A DNA stretch of 64,000 nt from Bothriochloa decipiens (GCA_023333625.1 CM041643.1:39553641-39617640), one strand, 5' to 3'. Positions 35,724 through 48,788 are shown, counted from the first letter of the stretch. The notes: a model not told the origin generated them from the letters alone. Translations and numbers: made by a program.

Positions 35724-38700
35724 TAAAACAACCTTGGTTTTTGTGAAGGAAAATCCATAGAGCCGAAGTGTAATATGACCATTTAAATCACATTACCGAT
35801 AACATTTAAATACCATAATCCATATATCGAACAAAAAAGTGCAATAGAAAGGTTTATAATAACTTATTACATTGCCACTTGGCGGAATCAGAGTTCATGC
35901 AGCATAACAATAAAAGCTTGAGGTGCGGAAGCTATCATCTTCGATCCAACTTGAGCGTAGGCACGAGACCCTCAATCGCTGTACTCCCCAGATGAGTACT
36001 CACTCCTTGAACCTGAAACCAAATTTTCAGTACGATTTGTACTGGCCACACTCCCATCCTATGTATTGCTTTATGGAAATTGGATGCAAAAAGGATATAT
36101 CAAAAGGAACCTATAAGGCTGGGGTTTTCCTATGCATAAATTAGGTATATAAATAACAATATATTTATCAAGTTTTAAACATATTCCCAATCCCATCATC
36201 CATCACCATCCATATCTGTAGCACCACCCCTACTCCACCAACACCATCTCAGACTCAAGTCGACAAGCCAACTCTCTCTCGGCTTGTCTCAGTGGCCGCA
36301 GCCCTCAACTGGCTCATGACCGGAAAACACACTTAGGGGGAAGGTAGAACACTCCACTCTCTAGTCCGGTGCATGCGAAACTCAGGAAAGGTCCATAGCC
36401 AAAGGATTTGGCTTATGTATCGATCGATCAACCATACACTCTACAGAGGTTTCACTAATCCACTAGATAATCATCATCGGTGTTGATCACCACCTAGGCA
36501 AATTCCAGGCGCCTACTACCACAGAACGATGCCACTGTACCATCCAGCTCTGGATCACTAAAACTGTGAAGAGAGCATGTATCCGCTCCCGAAGAGGATG
36601 CCATGCCATGTACCCACTCCCGAAGGGGGTGCCATGATCGTCTCGGTAGGGTGTTAGCTCCATCCCATGCATATACCTTCCTATCACTACTCGCCTAGCA
36701 GTAGTGGCATCGATCTATCCAGCGGTTTGGCCGTCTCCCCCATGGAGAGCGAGTGGAAAGCAAGAGATTCATAAGGTCCGGATACCAGCACAGCAGTTTC
36801 TAAGTGTGACCAAGCTGGGATATCTTCATCAGGGTTTATCTTTATGTGCTACCACGGCACCTTCGTCCTGGGCTCCACCTCTTAGAGGATCACACCCAAA
36901 GACCACCATCACATCTCAGTTAGCCCGCCATAGGCTCCTCTCATGGGAATGTCCAGATCCATTCCCCGGTAAGACTTGCTCCAAAAGCTCGTCGTAGATC
37001 CCAGCTTGATCGACTCAACCCTCACCCTACTCCCTGCCATAAGTTCTACCCCAAAACCCAGATATAGCATCATCAGCTCACATGCCATCTGATCCATCAA
37101 CTCACACATCCATCCTGGCACCCTCTAGGCCTTCCTAGGGTTCATCACATCGTATCAAAATGTAAGCAAGTGAAGTATATATATATAAATATAGCAGATA
37201 AGCAAGTGGCTATCATAATAGTGGGTAAGCAGGTGAAAGTTTACAACAAGATAGGGCTCATCAAGTAATAATCTATCATGCAATCCTAACACAGGCAATG
37301 CATTATAGCAGAAGGAATTTAAAGCCCTAGCCATGCTACATTTGCCATGCGTAATGGGATCTACGAGGTTGGGTGAGGTGTGGCACCTTCACTGACGTAG
37401 CTGTCGGACTTATCCTGGTAGTCACTATCATCAGGCTTGTCCTCGCTCGAGCCTGTAACGAGAATTAATGGTCGTGGTAGCGACCCCTATAAATTAGCAC
37501 AAAGAACAAATGCAAAATAGAAGATCCAAATGCACTCAAACATAGCCTAGATAGATAGGGCTCGATTTATAGAAAATTTGGATATGTGGATCGCATTTTT
37601 CGGAGCTCGTATGAATTAGTTATGAATTTCAAAGATTTAACCATTTTCTGAAAAATAAAAAGGGCTATTTATTCTGGTGCTGACACATGGCCGCTCGGGA
37701 TCCACTTGCAGGTACTCAGTCCATGATCACCACATCCATCATCTTCTTGCCGAAGTGATCTCCTCCTCTGTTTCTTTCCCCATGGTGTGTCGAGGGGTCA
37801 AACTCGAGGGTTGGTGTGTCGAAGTGTCGAACTCGAGGGTCGGTGTATCGAAGTGTTGAACTCGAGGGTCGGTGTATCGAAGTATCAAACTTGAGGGTCG
37901 GCGTATCGAAGTGTCAAACTCGAGGGTCGGCATATCGAAGTGTCGAACTCGAGGGTCAACTCGAGCGCGTCCATTATCTTTTGTCGAAGCGATCCCCTCC
38001 TCTATTTCTTTCCCCATGTTGTGTCGAGGGGTCGCACTCGAGGGTTGGCTCAAGTGCATGATCCATCTCAGACGAGGTTGGCTCGAGCACATGGTCCATT
38101 TTGGACGAGACTGGCTCAAGAGCGCGGTCCCCCAAGGTCACATCTTGGGCGTGGGTCGTCGGTGACAGCAAGGTCACCCAACCCGGCACCGTGCAGGTCC
38201 TCTGGCTTCATTAACTAATGAATCAGCTTTGCAGTAGCATGGTGACACATCCATGGCTTTCAGGTCGACAGCTTGCCTTCGGTGTGGTTCCTCCTCGACG
38301 ATCGACGGCGGGAAAACCCTCGATTCCTGGTGCCACAGTGGATCTCCGGCGCCATTAACCCACCCATCGGCTTTGGAACTTCACGACGGTCGCGTTGATG
38401 GGCTTCAAGGCAGCGTCTTTGCTTCTGGTGACGAGCTCTACGGCGGACGACGGCTCAGCGGCGATGGCGCCCGGTGTACACTTCACACCGAGTCACTCCA
38501 GCTCCAATTGGTGGCGTAGATGGGCGATTGGAGTCATGCAGCACTTGCCCGAGGTGCCGGCGGTGACCAAAACACATGGCGGAGTCCGCGTAGGCAGGAA
38601 CTCCCACGGCGGAGCTCTGGTGGGTCCTCGGTGCACGGCAACGGCACTCCGAGAGAGTCCATGGCCTCCATCTCCTTGTCCAATCGATGTAGCACATCAC

Positions 38701-40449
38701 AGTGGAGCTTCCCAGCTTCTTCTTGCTCCTCAGGGTGGTTGGAGGTGGCAGGAAATGACGGTGAATGGCGGCGTTCTGGAGCGGCAGCGCACCAACACGT
38801 CGACGGCAATGTGGTTCGGGTCGGTGCTCCGGCGAGGCAAACGCGGAGCTAGGGTGCACACGGAGTCCGTCTCATCAAGGCGGGCACGGATCCGGGGTCA
38901 ATGGAGGGCAGAGCTCAATGGAGAGGCGGCTGGGTTCGCCGCAGTGGCGCTCGGTGTGCGGCGGTGGGCAAGGCGGTGCTCCGGTCCGGCATCCTCCCGA
39001 TGCCATGGTCCAAGGGGGCTTGGCTGGCGTCGTGCGTGTGTGCGGGTGTGTCCAGAGGGAGACCGACGAAGGTCTCGGCCTACATGCTCCCAAGGCGGAG
39101 CGCCATGACCGGAGTAGCACGGGCGGAGATTTGGGGAGAAGGGCATGGCGGAGGTGCTCACTGGCACGGGCGCGGATGGGAGGTGTGGTACAAGTCCAAG
39201 CTCCGGCGTCCTTGTGGCTCCGGCTTGTGGTATGGCCTCCCCTTCTTGCTCCTGGCGCAGCAGCACGGCGGAGCTCCTCTTCTTCTCCAACTCCGATGGC
39301 AGACAACTTTCTCTTCCCCGCCTCCTTCTTCTCCTACCTCTCCTCCTTCTCCAAATTGGGCGGCTAGGGTTGCAATTGGGGTTCCACCAGAGTAGTGGCG
39401 GCGACTGGGAACCCTAGAGCTCTGGCCCCTTGTTTATATAGGGCAGAGGCGGAGGTTGGTGGCCGATGGACGGCCGATCACAGCTCCAGCTCGATCAAGT
39501 GGCCAAGGAGGGGTCCAGGTCACCGGTGGGGTACTCGGTCGGGTCCACGAAGAAGTGGGAGGGAGCTAGCAGCGGCTGGGTGGAAAAATCCTTTACGGCG
39601 GCATAGTTCACCGCGGTGGAAGTGCATGTGCGCACGCGCAGAGGATTTCACCCATGGCCGTGGGTGCTTTGTGCAAGGTTGTTCAGCCGAGGTGGTGAGC
39701 GGGCGTTGGGCGATGCGAATCTAGCGGCCGCGGCAGATTGCTTCAAGGCGATGCGGGGGAACAGCGCCTGGCAACGGCGACGTCAGCGCGAGCGGCCGGT
39801 CGGGTGACCTCAACGGTGTTTATGACAGGCGGGGTCCACGGCTGGTCCCGCCTGTCAGCGGTAGCTGCTGGCGAAGGCATGGCGCGGCGTTTGCTGGGCC
39901 GACGCAGCGCACGGGTGAGCGAGCAGGCGAGCGAGCGCGCGAGCGAGCGGCTGGGCCGGTGGGGTCGCTGGGCTGCTCGGACCGGTTGGCTTTTCTTTTT
40001 CCTTTTCTTTTTCTTTTCTTTTTTCATTTTCAAATACTTTTGTATATACATATATATGATGTGCTAAATTTGTATGACAAAGTAGTGGGTATACTTGGCC
40101 CTCATAATGTTAGGGTATTATTCCCTTAACATTTATTTGGCAAAATAATTATTATATTGTCATTTTTATTATTCAACACATAAAGCAAATAAAATCCAGA
40201 TCACTCCTTTTATGCAACATGATGCATGAACTATTGAAACATTAGATCAAAGCTATTGCCACATTGACATTTAACATATGAAACATAGAGCACTGACAAG
40301 AGATGTTGATCAAATTAGAAACACATGAATGCTTTGCATGACATGCTAGGGTTAATGCAAGGTTAAGGGGTATATGATGGCATGTTGCACCACATCACTC
40401 AGGGTTTTGTCAAAAAAAATTTTGTAGCTCGAATTTTTGGGTTGTTACA
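35724..40449. mobile_element. D2: solo long LTR (Del/Tekay-like), 4.73 kb, in A's gag
   Basis: The segment begins TAAAACAACC, probably a mutated TGTAACAACC, and ends GGGTTGTTACA. GGTCT flanks both sides (35719-35723 and 40450-40454), a perfect target duplication. Like D1 it lacks gag and pol and passes from AT-rich DNA into a GC-rich part (38250-39980). The overlapping ORFs in the GC-rich part have no consistent frame or domain. The two D elements share a GAGTAC-containing block near their left ends (30935 and 35993), so they are probably related. Confidence 0.65.
37785..37960. repeat. ~30-bp tandem repeats in D2
   Basis: About six copies of a unit like AACTCGAGGGTCGGTGTATC plus GAAGTGTC. 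Because the period is near a multiple of three, several frames are open and give Arg/Ser/Glu-rich repeats. The flanking TTTCTTTCCCCATG block recurs at 37998, giving a larger repeat of about 230 bp. A second set of roughly 36-bp units follows at 38046-38130. Confidence 0.75.
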
Positions 40450-40454
40450 GGTCT

Positions 40455-40880
40455 TTCTCTTTTGAAGTGGGAAGAAAGTTGGCCTGCCCACAGTCCTTTG
40501 ATTGCTACAATGATGATAACTTCATCTGGTATATTTGGTATTTGAGCTTTTGCTTGTACAAATTTTTTGTAATACTAGCTTAGTGGTTCCTTTGATTGCT
40601 GCTTGATGTTGAAAAGATCATCGCTTGTGAGCTCAACTCTTTGTAAGCCTTGAAAATCTAAGAGTAGAGTTGTATGAAGTTGTTCCCAAGATTTGATTGA
40701 CCTTGGCTTTAGTGACGAGTACCAATGTTGTGTTGGTCCTCTTACTGCCATGATGAGCGACTTCGCTAAGGTGTTCACATCTCCCTCTCTTGATGCAACT
40801 GCTGCTTCGAAGCTCATGAGAAATTGTCTTAGGTCAGACATGCCATTGTAAGTTGGGATGATGTTGAATTTGAATCCTGC
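40455..40880 (-). pseudogene. Gag fragment of retrotransposon A (capsid)
   Basis: The minus strand reads YNGMSDLRQFLMSFEAAVAS, then ALIMAVRGP-like and STQHWYSSLKP-like residues, then SWEQLHTTLLLDFQG and KAQIPNIPDEVIIIVAIKG. This is a Retrotrans_gag capsid. It is unbroken across about 140 codons. C's left LTR cuts it upstream and D2 cuts it downstream, so insertions rather than point mutations did most of the damage. Confidence 0.75.
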
Positions 40881-40883
40881 TGG

Positions 40884-41549
40884 TGTTGGGGATGCGCCCC
40901 GGGGCCGGAGAGGCTTATTACCTTCGATTGGAGTCTAGCCAATGAATCTAGTGTATCCATGTTGTTCATGTTTGCAGGCACCAAAGAGAAGCCTCCAGAG
41001 GTAGGACCTCTGCCGAGAAGACTCCTTCGAAGGCTAGGGAACTGGTCGGCGATGGAGTTCCGGTGGCGTCATCTTCCCTGATCACGGAGGTCCTTCGGTC
41101 ATGCCTCTGACTCCCGCGGAGGTCCTTCGTGGAGGTGGCGATCAATGAAGACAATGACTGTCGAGGTGGCATGATGGGCCAGGCTAAGTCTTATCATCAA
41201 GAAGCAGACATGATGGGCCTTTCTTACGGGCAACGATGGGCCGCGGCCTATGTGTCCTATTGGTGAAGTGGTGGACAAACGTGCCCTTGGAAGGTCCACA
41301 AGTAATAGAGTCAATATCTCGTGTTTCGAGACTCCCCTTGAGGGCACACTTGTACTTTTAATCTTAGGTTGGGCAGTCACTATAAAAGGTGATGCCCCTT
41401 GTGTAATTAGGGTAGTTGTCATGTAGTAGTTACAGTGTGTAACTTGCCCTAGGGCCCACTTTGTACTTCCTCATTAATTTATCGATAGAGAGTTATCCTG
41501 GTCACACCTGTTTATCATATCCTGAACCTGCTGGAACCGTGTTCCAATA
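40884..41549 (+). repeat. 5' LTR of retrotransposon C
   Basis: Begins TGTTGGGGATGCGCCC and ends TTCCAATA, where the last CA has become TA. It carries about 30 bp near 41138-41170 that the right LTR lacks, bounded by GAGGTGGC direct repeats. This is a typical slippage deletion in the other copy. A TATAAAAGG box lies at 41381-41389. Confidence 0.85.
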
Positions 41550-41593
41550 GTTAGCACCCACCGTTTGTGTCTGCCCGAAGATAGCGCCTGCAG

Positions 41594-43052
41594 ATGCCAC
41601 CTAGAAGAAAGGCCTCCGCGAGGAGGCGTACCACCGCCGAGGCAGAGGTCCCTGAACCCTCGACTCGCGGGAGGCCAAGAATAAACACTCGAAGCACCTA
41701 TGCATCCGTGCCGGGAGACGAAGGTAACGATGAGAACAACAACACCGTGCAAGAGGGGGATCCCATAGAATAATTCCAGCCAGTCCAAAACCAAAAAGAT
41801 GAGTTGTCTAGGCTGAGAGCCGACATGCAGCGCATGAAAGTCGAAAGAGATAGGCTGAGGGCAGAGCAAGCCACAACACAAAGGGTAACACAATCGTCGT
41901 GGCAAGCAAAAGAAATAAGGCAACAAATGGCCATCTTGCAAGCGGAGATCCAGAGTATGCAACCTCCAACAGGAAGCCTCGCAGACGCCGCTCAACTGAT
42001 CGCAGCAAACTGCCACCATGCTGCAAACATACAGTCTACACACACTACAATACCAATCCTACCCACACCCTCAAGGATTTTTGACCCAAAGTCACCACTG
42101 TCCGAAGGCCTGTAAAGTTCACCATGGCCTCTGAGTTACAAGCCAGTATCCCTACCAAGATTCAATGGCAATTCAGACCCAAGACAATTCATAATGAGTT
42201 TCGAAGCAGCTGTAGTCTCCGCAGGTGGCAATGACCACATCATGGCCAAATCATTTGTAATTGTAGCAGAAGGGGACGCACTGGCATGGTACTCGATGTT
42301 AAAACCAAGCACAGTATACTCGTGGGAGAATCTATGAGACCAAATACTGGCAAACTTCAAAGGCTACACAAGTGAGCCACTAACATCATCAGACTTATTT
42401 AGCAACAAGCAATCAAAGGACTCAGGATCGGCCCATTTGCTAGTCACCTAGAAAGAAAAAACTGACCAAAATGGCTCAACTACATGAAGAATTTGAGAAA
42501 TACTATTGATCTGACAATGACCTCTGCAAAAGAATAGAAGAAGCAGACAACCAAAGCAAGTAGTTCCCGGGAAATGGCAACAGAAGAGAAAATAGAAACC
42601 AACAAAGGCAACAATACCAAAACCAGCAGAAGCAAGTCTTCAATGTGCAGAGCAGCCAGCCTCAGCATAATGCTGACAAGAAAGAAGAGGCCAACCAAGA
42701 ACAGAGAAATCAAGGTGGGCAAGGCTATCCCAGAAACAACAAATCCAAGAACTGGAACAAGAACCAAAAACCAAAAAAGTCATATTGTCTCTTTCACAGA
42801 GAAGACAAAGGGCATGTTACGCGAGAGTGCCCGGAGGCCCTGGAAACATGGGAAAGAATGAAAAACAAACAACAACAGTCACAGCCCCAGCAACCAAGCA
42901 ATAGAGAAGTAAATCACACATATGGCTCTCAGTGGCATCAACAATACAACCCATGTTTCCCAGGATACGGTCCAGGACCACTACCGCAGCACAACCTGGC
43001 TCCACAGTACTATCCGACATCATTACCAGCCTGGAGACCAGTCTATCAGTAA
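41594..43052 (+). pseudogene. Gag of retrotransposon C
   Basis: The ATG at 41594 (MPPRRKASARRRTTAEAEV) begins 45 bp after the LTR. A basic N-terminus, a coiled-coil-like segment (RMKVERDRLRAEQATTQ) and a capsid follow, the last starting SLPRFNGNSDPRQFIMSFEA. A zinc-knuckle-like motif near 42780-42830 reads YCLFHREDKGHVTRECPE. Stops occur at 41770, 42112 and again in the capsid, and frameshifts lie in the Gln-rich region. The capsid is closely similar in motif order to that of element A (PRQFIMSFEAAV versus LRQFLMSFEAAV), so A and C are related families. Confidence 0.75.
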
Positions 43053-43439
43053 ACAGCGCAGCACCAGGGTTACACCCCGAACAGAGCAGAAAATAGTCTA
43101 ACTTACATCAACCCAAGACCTTCGCACATAACACTCATTGAATCAACACAGATGCAGACACCTCCGGCGGCACAGCAAAGGCAGTATGAAGCATTACCAG
43201 CACCTCTGCAGTATGCTTTAACCCCATCAGCAACCCCGAAGGCAGAGCCTTCGACGAAAAACCAGTTAAATCCGCATTCAGCACTACCAACCATTGGCAT
43301 GATACTACCTATAGCCAGAGGCTCAGCCCTGGAATTCAAAACCAAGAAGCAGAAAAAGGACCACCTCCTTATGGTAAACAATGTAGTAGTTCAAGGAGCA
43401 TACAAATCAACAGAATGATCCAAGATACCAATAGCAAGA

Positions 43440-44877
43440 TCTCCAAGTAGAAAGCTACCCATACGCGGACGCTATGGTCATAAAGGCAAACATAGCGGCA
43501 TGGGAGGTAAGCAGAATACTCGTAGACTCTGGGAGCTCAGCAGACATCATTTTTGCAAATGTCTTCGATCAAATGAAACTCAGTAGAAGCCAGCTGCAAC
43601 CGCCAGATACTCCGCTAATTTGATTTGGTGGGAAAAAGATCAATGCACTAGGCAAGATATCATTACCAGTGTCATTCAAAGATGAAGACTACGCCAGGAC
43701 AGAATACATCACCTTTGACGTGGTAGACATCTACTACCAATACAATGCAATACTGGGAAGAGGATTTGCAAACAAGTTTAATGTGGCAATACACATGGGA
43801 TACCTCTGCATGAAAATGCCAGCATTGCACGGGATTATTACAGTGCGAGGAAGTCAAAAAGAAGCAAGGAACATAGAGAAAGCAATCTACAAAGCACATA
43901 GAAACATCAATACCATAGCAGCAGATGAGCCTCCAGACATGCCTGCGGGAAACACCAACATGGCAGATCAAGAGGACACAATAACATTACCAATGGAAGA
44001 AGCAGTCCCTAATAGAAAAGTGATCATAGGTGCCAACCTGTCAGTGGTAGAGAGAAAAGACTTGTTAGAACTGCTAAGAAAGAATAAGGACATATTTGCA
44101 TGGTCAGCATCAGATCTGCAAGGAATCAGTTGGGATATGATTGAACACATCCTCGACCTCAACCCAAATGTCAAACCCAGGAAGCAAAAACAAATAAAGA
44201 TGTCCTAAGAATGTATAATTGCAGCAAAAGTGGAGGTGCAAAGGTTATTAGATGCCAAGGTCATCAGAGAAGTCAAGTACTCAGACTGGCTAGCAAATGT
44301 TGTCATAGTGCCAAAAAAGAAAGGCAAAATGAGAATGTGCATAGACTTCACAGATCTCAACAAGGCCTATAAAAAAGATCCTTTCCCATTACCTAGGATA
44401 GATGCATCAGTCGACAAGGCAGCAGGATGCAAGCGCTTCTCTCTGTTAAATTGTTTCTCAGGATACCACCAGATATGGCTAAGAAAGGAGGATGAAGAGA
44501 AAACAAGCTTTACGACCCCCTTTAGTACCTATTGTTTTGTTAGGATGCTAGAAGGTCTCAAAAACGCAGGATCAACATTCTCAAGAATGATTCAGATTGT
44601 ATTGCAAGCTCAACTTCGGAGGAACATTATAGCCTATGTCAATGACTTAGCAGTGGTCAGCAAACAAACCAGAGATCACTTGGACGACCTCAGGGAAACA
44701 TTCACCAATCTCAGAGAAGCAGGGTTAAAGCTGAACCTAGAAAAATGTATCTTTGGAGTAAGCAAGGGAAAGATGCTCGGATACATTGTTGGTCCAGAAA
44801 GGCCAAGAGCAAACTCAGATAAAACAAAACCAGTGTTAACAATGAGGGAACCAGAAAATAAGAAGGAAGTACAGTGA
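43440..44877 (+). pseudogene. Protease and reverse transcriptase of retrotransposon C
   Basis: The aspartic protease motif ILVDSGSSADIIF lies near 43520-43555. RT follows, with the blocks LAMVVIVPKKKG-like near 44290, RMCIDFTDLNKA, SLLNCFSGYHQI and LGYIVGPERP. The active-site box, normally YVDD in this clade, reads YVND, so one catalytic aspartate is replaced. A TAA follows KIKMS at 44206, and other stops lie at 43622 and 44876. The enzyme would copy the element RNA into DNA in the cytoplasmic particle, but this copy cannot work. Confidence 0.8.
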
Positions 44878-45076
44878 TTGACAGGCAGGGTAGCGGCGCT
44901 CAACAGATTCATTTCAAAATCAGCAGAATGAAGTTTGCCATTCTTCAAAACACTCAAGATATTTGACAAATTCGAATGGGGTAGAGAACAGTCGGAGGCA
45001 TTCCAATAGCTGAAAAGCTACATGACAAAAGACCTCATGTTTATCACACCGGAGATAGACGCAACATTGTTGTTGT

Positions 45077-45850
45077 ATGTGGCAGCCTCCGTGGGAGCAA
45101 TCAGCGCTTACTAGTCCAAGAAAAGTAACTCAACAACAAAAGCGTACAACAGCCAGTATACTATGTATCAGAAGTGCTGTAGGAAGCAAAACTGAACTAT
45201 TTGGGGGTCAAAAAATAGCATACGCAGTAGTCACAGCATCAAGGAAGCTTAAACACTATTTTCAAGAACATGAGATCCTGGTCCCAACAACACAACCGCT
45301 CACCGACATTCTAGGAAACAAAGAGGCATCAGGGAGAATCGGTAAATGGGCAACAAAAATATCTCAGTTTAGCATCAAGTTCATCACAAGAACATCAGTC
45401 AAGTCACAGGCACTCATAGACTTTTTGGTAGAATGGACATCTCTGCAGTACGCAGAAGACAAAGCGAAGGCTTTAATATGGATACTGTACACCGACAGAG
45501 CATGGGGTATCCAAGGTGCAGGAGCCTCCGTAGTGTTAACATCATCGTCAGGCATCAAAACCAAGTATGCAGCAAGACTATGCTTCAAAGCGACCAACAA
45601 TATAGCTGAGTACGAAGGAGTAATCCTAGGACTCAATAAGACAAAAGCACTAGGTGCAAAACACATCATGGTCAGAACAGACTCTCAAGTGGTCACAGGG
45701 CAAGTAGAGAAAGACTATGTTGCCAGAAACCCAGAGCTAGCCATGTATCTAGAGGTAATCAGGGGTCTAGAAAAAATATTCTAAGGTTTCACTCTAAAGC
45801 ATATCCCAAGGGGGGATAACACAGAAGCAGACGAGTTGGCCAAAGCAGCA
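45077..45850 (+). pseudogene. RNase H of retrotransposon C
   Basis: The connection segment (KLKHYFQEHEILVPTTQPL) is followed by RNase H with ILYTDRAWGIQGAGASVV, NIAEYEGVILGL and MVRTDSQVV, then NTEADELAKAAAN. The four acidic positions expected of RNase H are visible. The usual DGS of the first motif reads DRA, a change next to the first aspartate. A stop at 45782 separates the last motif. Confidence 0.75.
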
Positions 45851-45929
45851 GCGAATCAATCGGAGACACCCGAAGGAACCTTCTTCCAAGAACTCAAGTC
45901 CAGCAACTACAAAAATATCCAAGGCATTC

Positions 45930-46600
45930 GCGGAGGTGCTACTAGTAAGCACAGAAGATTGGAGAAAAGCAATAATCGACCATATTAACGGAGTTCATGT
46001 AACATCAGATGAAACAAGCGCAGCAAGACTGGCTGCACGGGCAAGAAATTACACAATAATCAATGAAGTCATGTATAAGAAAGGCATAGTCCAACCGCTA
46101 CTCAAGTGTATCACCGATTCAGAAGGCAGAGAACTCTTGCAGGACATTCATTCAGGAATAAGCGGATCGCATATTGGTCCTAGAGCACTCTCAGCCAAAG
46201 CAATTAGACAGGGGTTTTACTGGCCCACTCATATTAAGGATGCGTTACACATAGTGACAACTTGCAGGGCGTGCCAGAGTTTCGCACCACACCAGACATC
46301 TTAGGAGGAAAAACACAGTTGGTACCTCCGGTCTGGCCGCTTCAAAGATAATTGGAAAAAGACCTGCAAATGGAGAGATGGGAAAGTGGTAATAAAAAAC
46401 ATTCAAGATGGCGACTGGTTGATGAGGCGGAGGCCAAACGCCCAAAACCTAGGGAAGCTGCAACCAAAATGGGAAGGACCATTCATAGCAAAGCAAGGTA
46501 GAAGGAGGGGGTCCTTCTACCTATGAGATCAAGAAGGAAGGACATCAACTCACTCCTAGAACATCGACAACCTTATAAAATACTACACATAGAATGTAAG
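45930..46600 (+). pseudogene. Integrase remnant of retrotransposon C without the catalytic core
   Basis: The N-terminal zinc-binding part is clear: NEVMYKKGI, then HSGISGSHIG and CRACQSFAP (HHCC). A stop follows at 46303. About 100 bp later the C-terminal part appears (DGDWLMRRRPN, QPKWEGPFIA). The DDE catalytic core, normally several hundred bases, is missing. A 25-bp sequence at the break (AGATAATTGGAAAAAGACC) recurs near 46974. Confidence 0.75.
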
Positions 46601-48788
46601 GACTCCGTGGAACTATAAGAGGACGTCCATAGATTTAAATTTCTGCAATTTACATTTTCTGTAAAAACCGGCTTGCACTCTTTTCCTCATACAGGAGCTC
46701 CAATCGGAGGTGAGGTTTTTAACGAGGAAAGACCGTATGTAATCAACCTCTGAAAGTATAAAGAGGACCCCGGAAAAATAACACAAGCAGTCAAAAGTAG
46801 CTAGCACCGCGGCTGCAATATTTGACAACACTTCACGATTTGCAAGGTCGCTTCACGCCTGTCATCAAGCAAGACAACAAGGCATGAAACGACCTCCAGG
46901 AAATGCCACAAGTCCTCAAAAAAGACCTATCATATCAGGCATCGGGGCAGGCACCTGCAACCACGAGTTGCAAGATAATCGGAAAAAGACCTGCAAAGTA
47001 ATAAGGCACCGATAGCTCTAAGATGAGCTTGATGATAGTCAATCGTGATAACGACCTCCGAAACAAAGCATTGCCAAACCGAAGGTAACACAAATCTGAA
47101 CAAAACCTCCAATCCAAACACATTTCAAAGCAGAGACAGGAACAATACAAAAAGAACCCCCGCGACATAAACATTCCAAAATGGAAGCAACAAATAATAT
47201 AAATAATCTTTATTAATTAATTTCTCTTTTACGTCCGACAAGGCTCATTGCGTCTTGCTCATAACAAGAACAATGCGCGAGACCAAAGTGTACGACCTCA
47301 GGGTCAAGATAACTAGCCACTCCACCTAGTTAACCTGCTACCACAAGACATGGAAGTGGCCCAGAGGTTGCAAATACTTCAGCCTACAAAAGAGAAAAGA
47401 GTGCAACCTCCAGGAATACATCAGAGGTTAAGCAAACTAAGGCCCCCGAAAAGCAAGTGCTGGCGGAGGTAAGCCCTGATCAATCAAAGAATACCCCCTA
47501 TCGCCTCTTGGCTTCTTACCACCCTGTGCCTCCGAAAATCTAGCAAGTTGAGCAATGTACAGCAGTCGCTCGGTACGAGCAGAAGGAGGTGAACCCCAAA
47601 CACCAACTTGTACATGACACGCTCTACAATCAACTGTCAGCACACCACTTTGCACCTTCCATCGGCAAACAACCACCGCATCCAAAATTCTTACATCAAC
47701 AACATTAAATAGGATCACAGCCGGCCGCCATCTCTGAGGGCACAAAGGTAGTCCAGATAGAGTATCATTGACAAATAGAAGCATCACCATCTTTAACCAT
47801 CGGCAACAGGTTCACTAAGGTGATTATTTCATTATGAGTTCTTACACAGTATCAACGCAAGATAGCTCCTAGGGAGCGCCATTAGTATAATGTACACAAC
47901 AAAGCAGCCTCAATGACCAAGGGGGAATAGATCTTTTTATAAGGACCTTCCAAGCATCATTAAACCAGCTACAGCTACCTATCATTAAAGAAAACAAGTA
48001 CAAAATTAGTACTTGTGTCATTTTGCCTCAGCAAGCAAAGGTACAAAATCAAAGGCATTAAATAACAAAAAAAACTCAAAGTACGTAGAGACTCTATAAA
48101 AGAAGCAGAGTTCAAAGGCCACGAGCACTAGCTGCCAGGAAACAAGTGACCACAAACAACCATGCACAGCCAAATTCCAAACAACAGAGATGAAAGCTGA
48201 TGTACGCATACGGCCGAATAAAAAAATAAGATACCGTGAAAGAATTCATAAAGAGTCTAGCAAGGTAGCCAACCAGAGGCTATGAGGACCTTCGAAAAAG
48301 TGCAAAAGAAGCTAGCTAACAATGCAAGCCAGTCCGGATCATCCACAACTAAGAAGCAAGGGGGATACCGCGTAAGAACCGTAACATCCCTCCGTCTCTA
48401 TAGAAATCAACCGAAGGCCGTCATCACTGATCAAGCATCAGGACGCACGGAGGCAACTTCAGAGGCAACAAGCATAAAAGCAACAAAGAAAACCCGACGT
48501 ACAGAAAAGTCAAGGCCAGCACTGGTCGAAGAGAAACAACGACTATCACATCAATCTTGTAACCAAAGGAAAAATAAATTATTCATAAAAAACTTATGTG
48601 TACATCAGAACTGTTACGTCCTCTGAGGAGGAAAGAGAAAACGAATCCGGAGGTCTCAACCATGACCCATCTCGAGGATCTCCAACGGATCCAAATCGAC
48701 CTCTGCAACTTAGCGAAGGTCAAGCCAAATAAACTACGAAACAACACTCTTATCATGGTGGAGCGCCTCCGCGTAAATTAGGAAAAAA
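46601..48788. other. Noncoding 3' region of retrotransposon C
   Basis: The region lies between integrase and the antisense gene and has no recognisable coding content. The short ORFs (for example at 47437 and 48282) match nothing I know. A run of AT near 47203-47225 and the second copy of the 25-bp motif near 46974 lie here. Confidence 0.5.

Noticed and set aside
38395..39395. ORFs up to 237 residues in the GC-rich part of D2
   Set aside because: Several frames are open on both strands without known domains, in a region typical of long LTRs.
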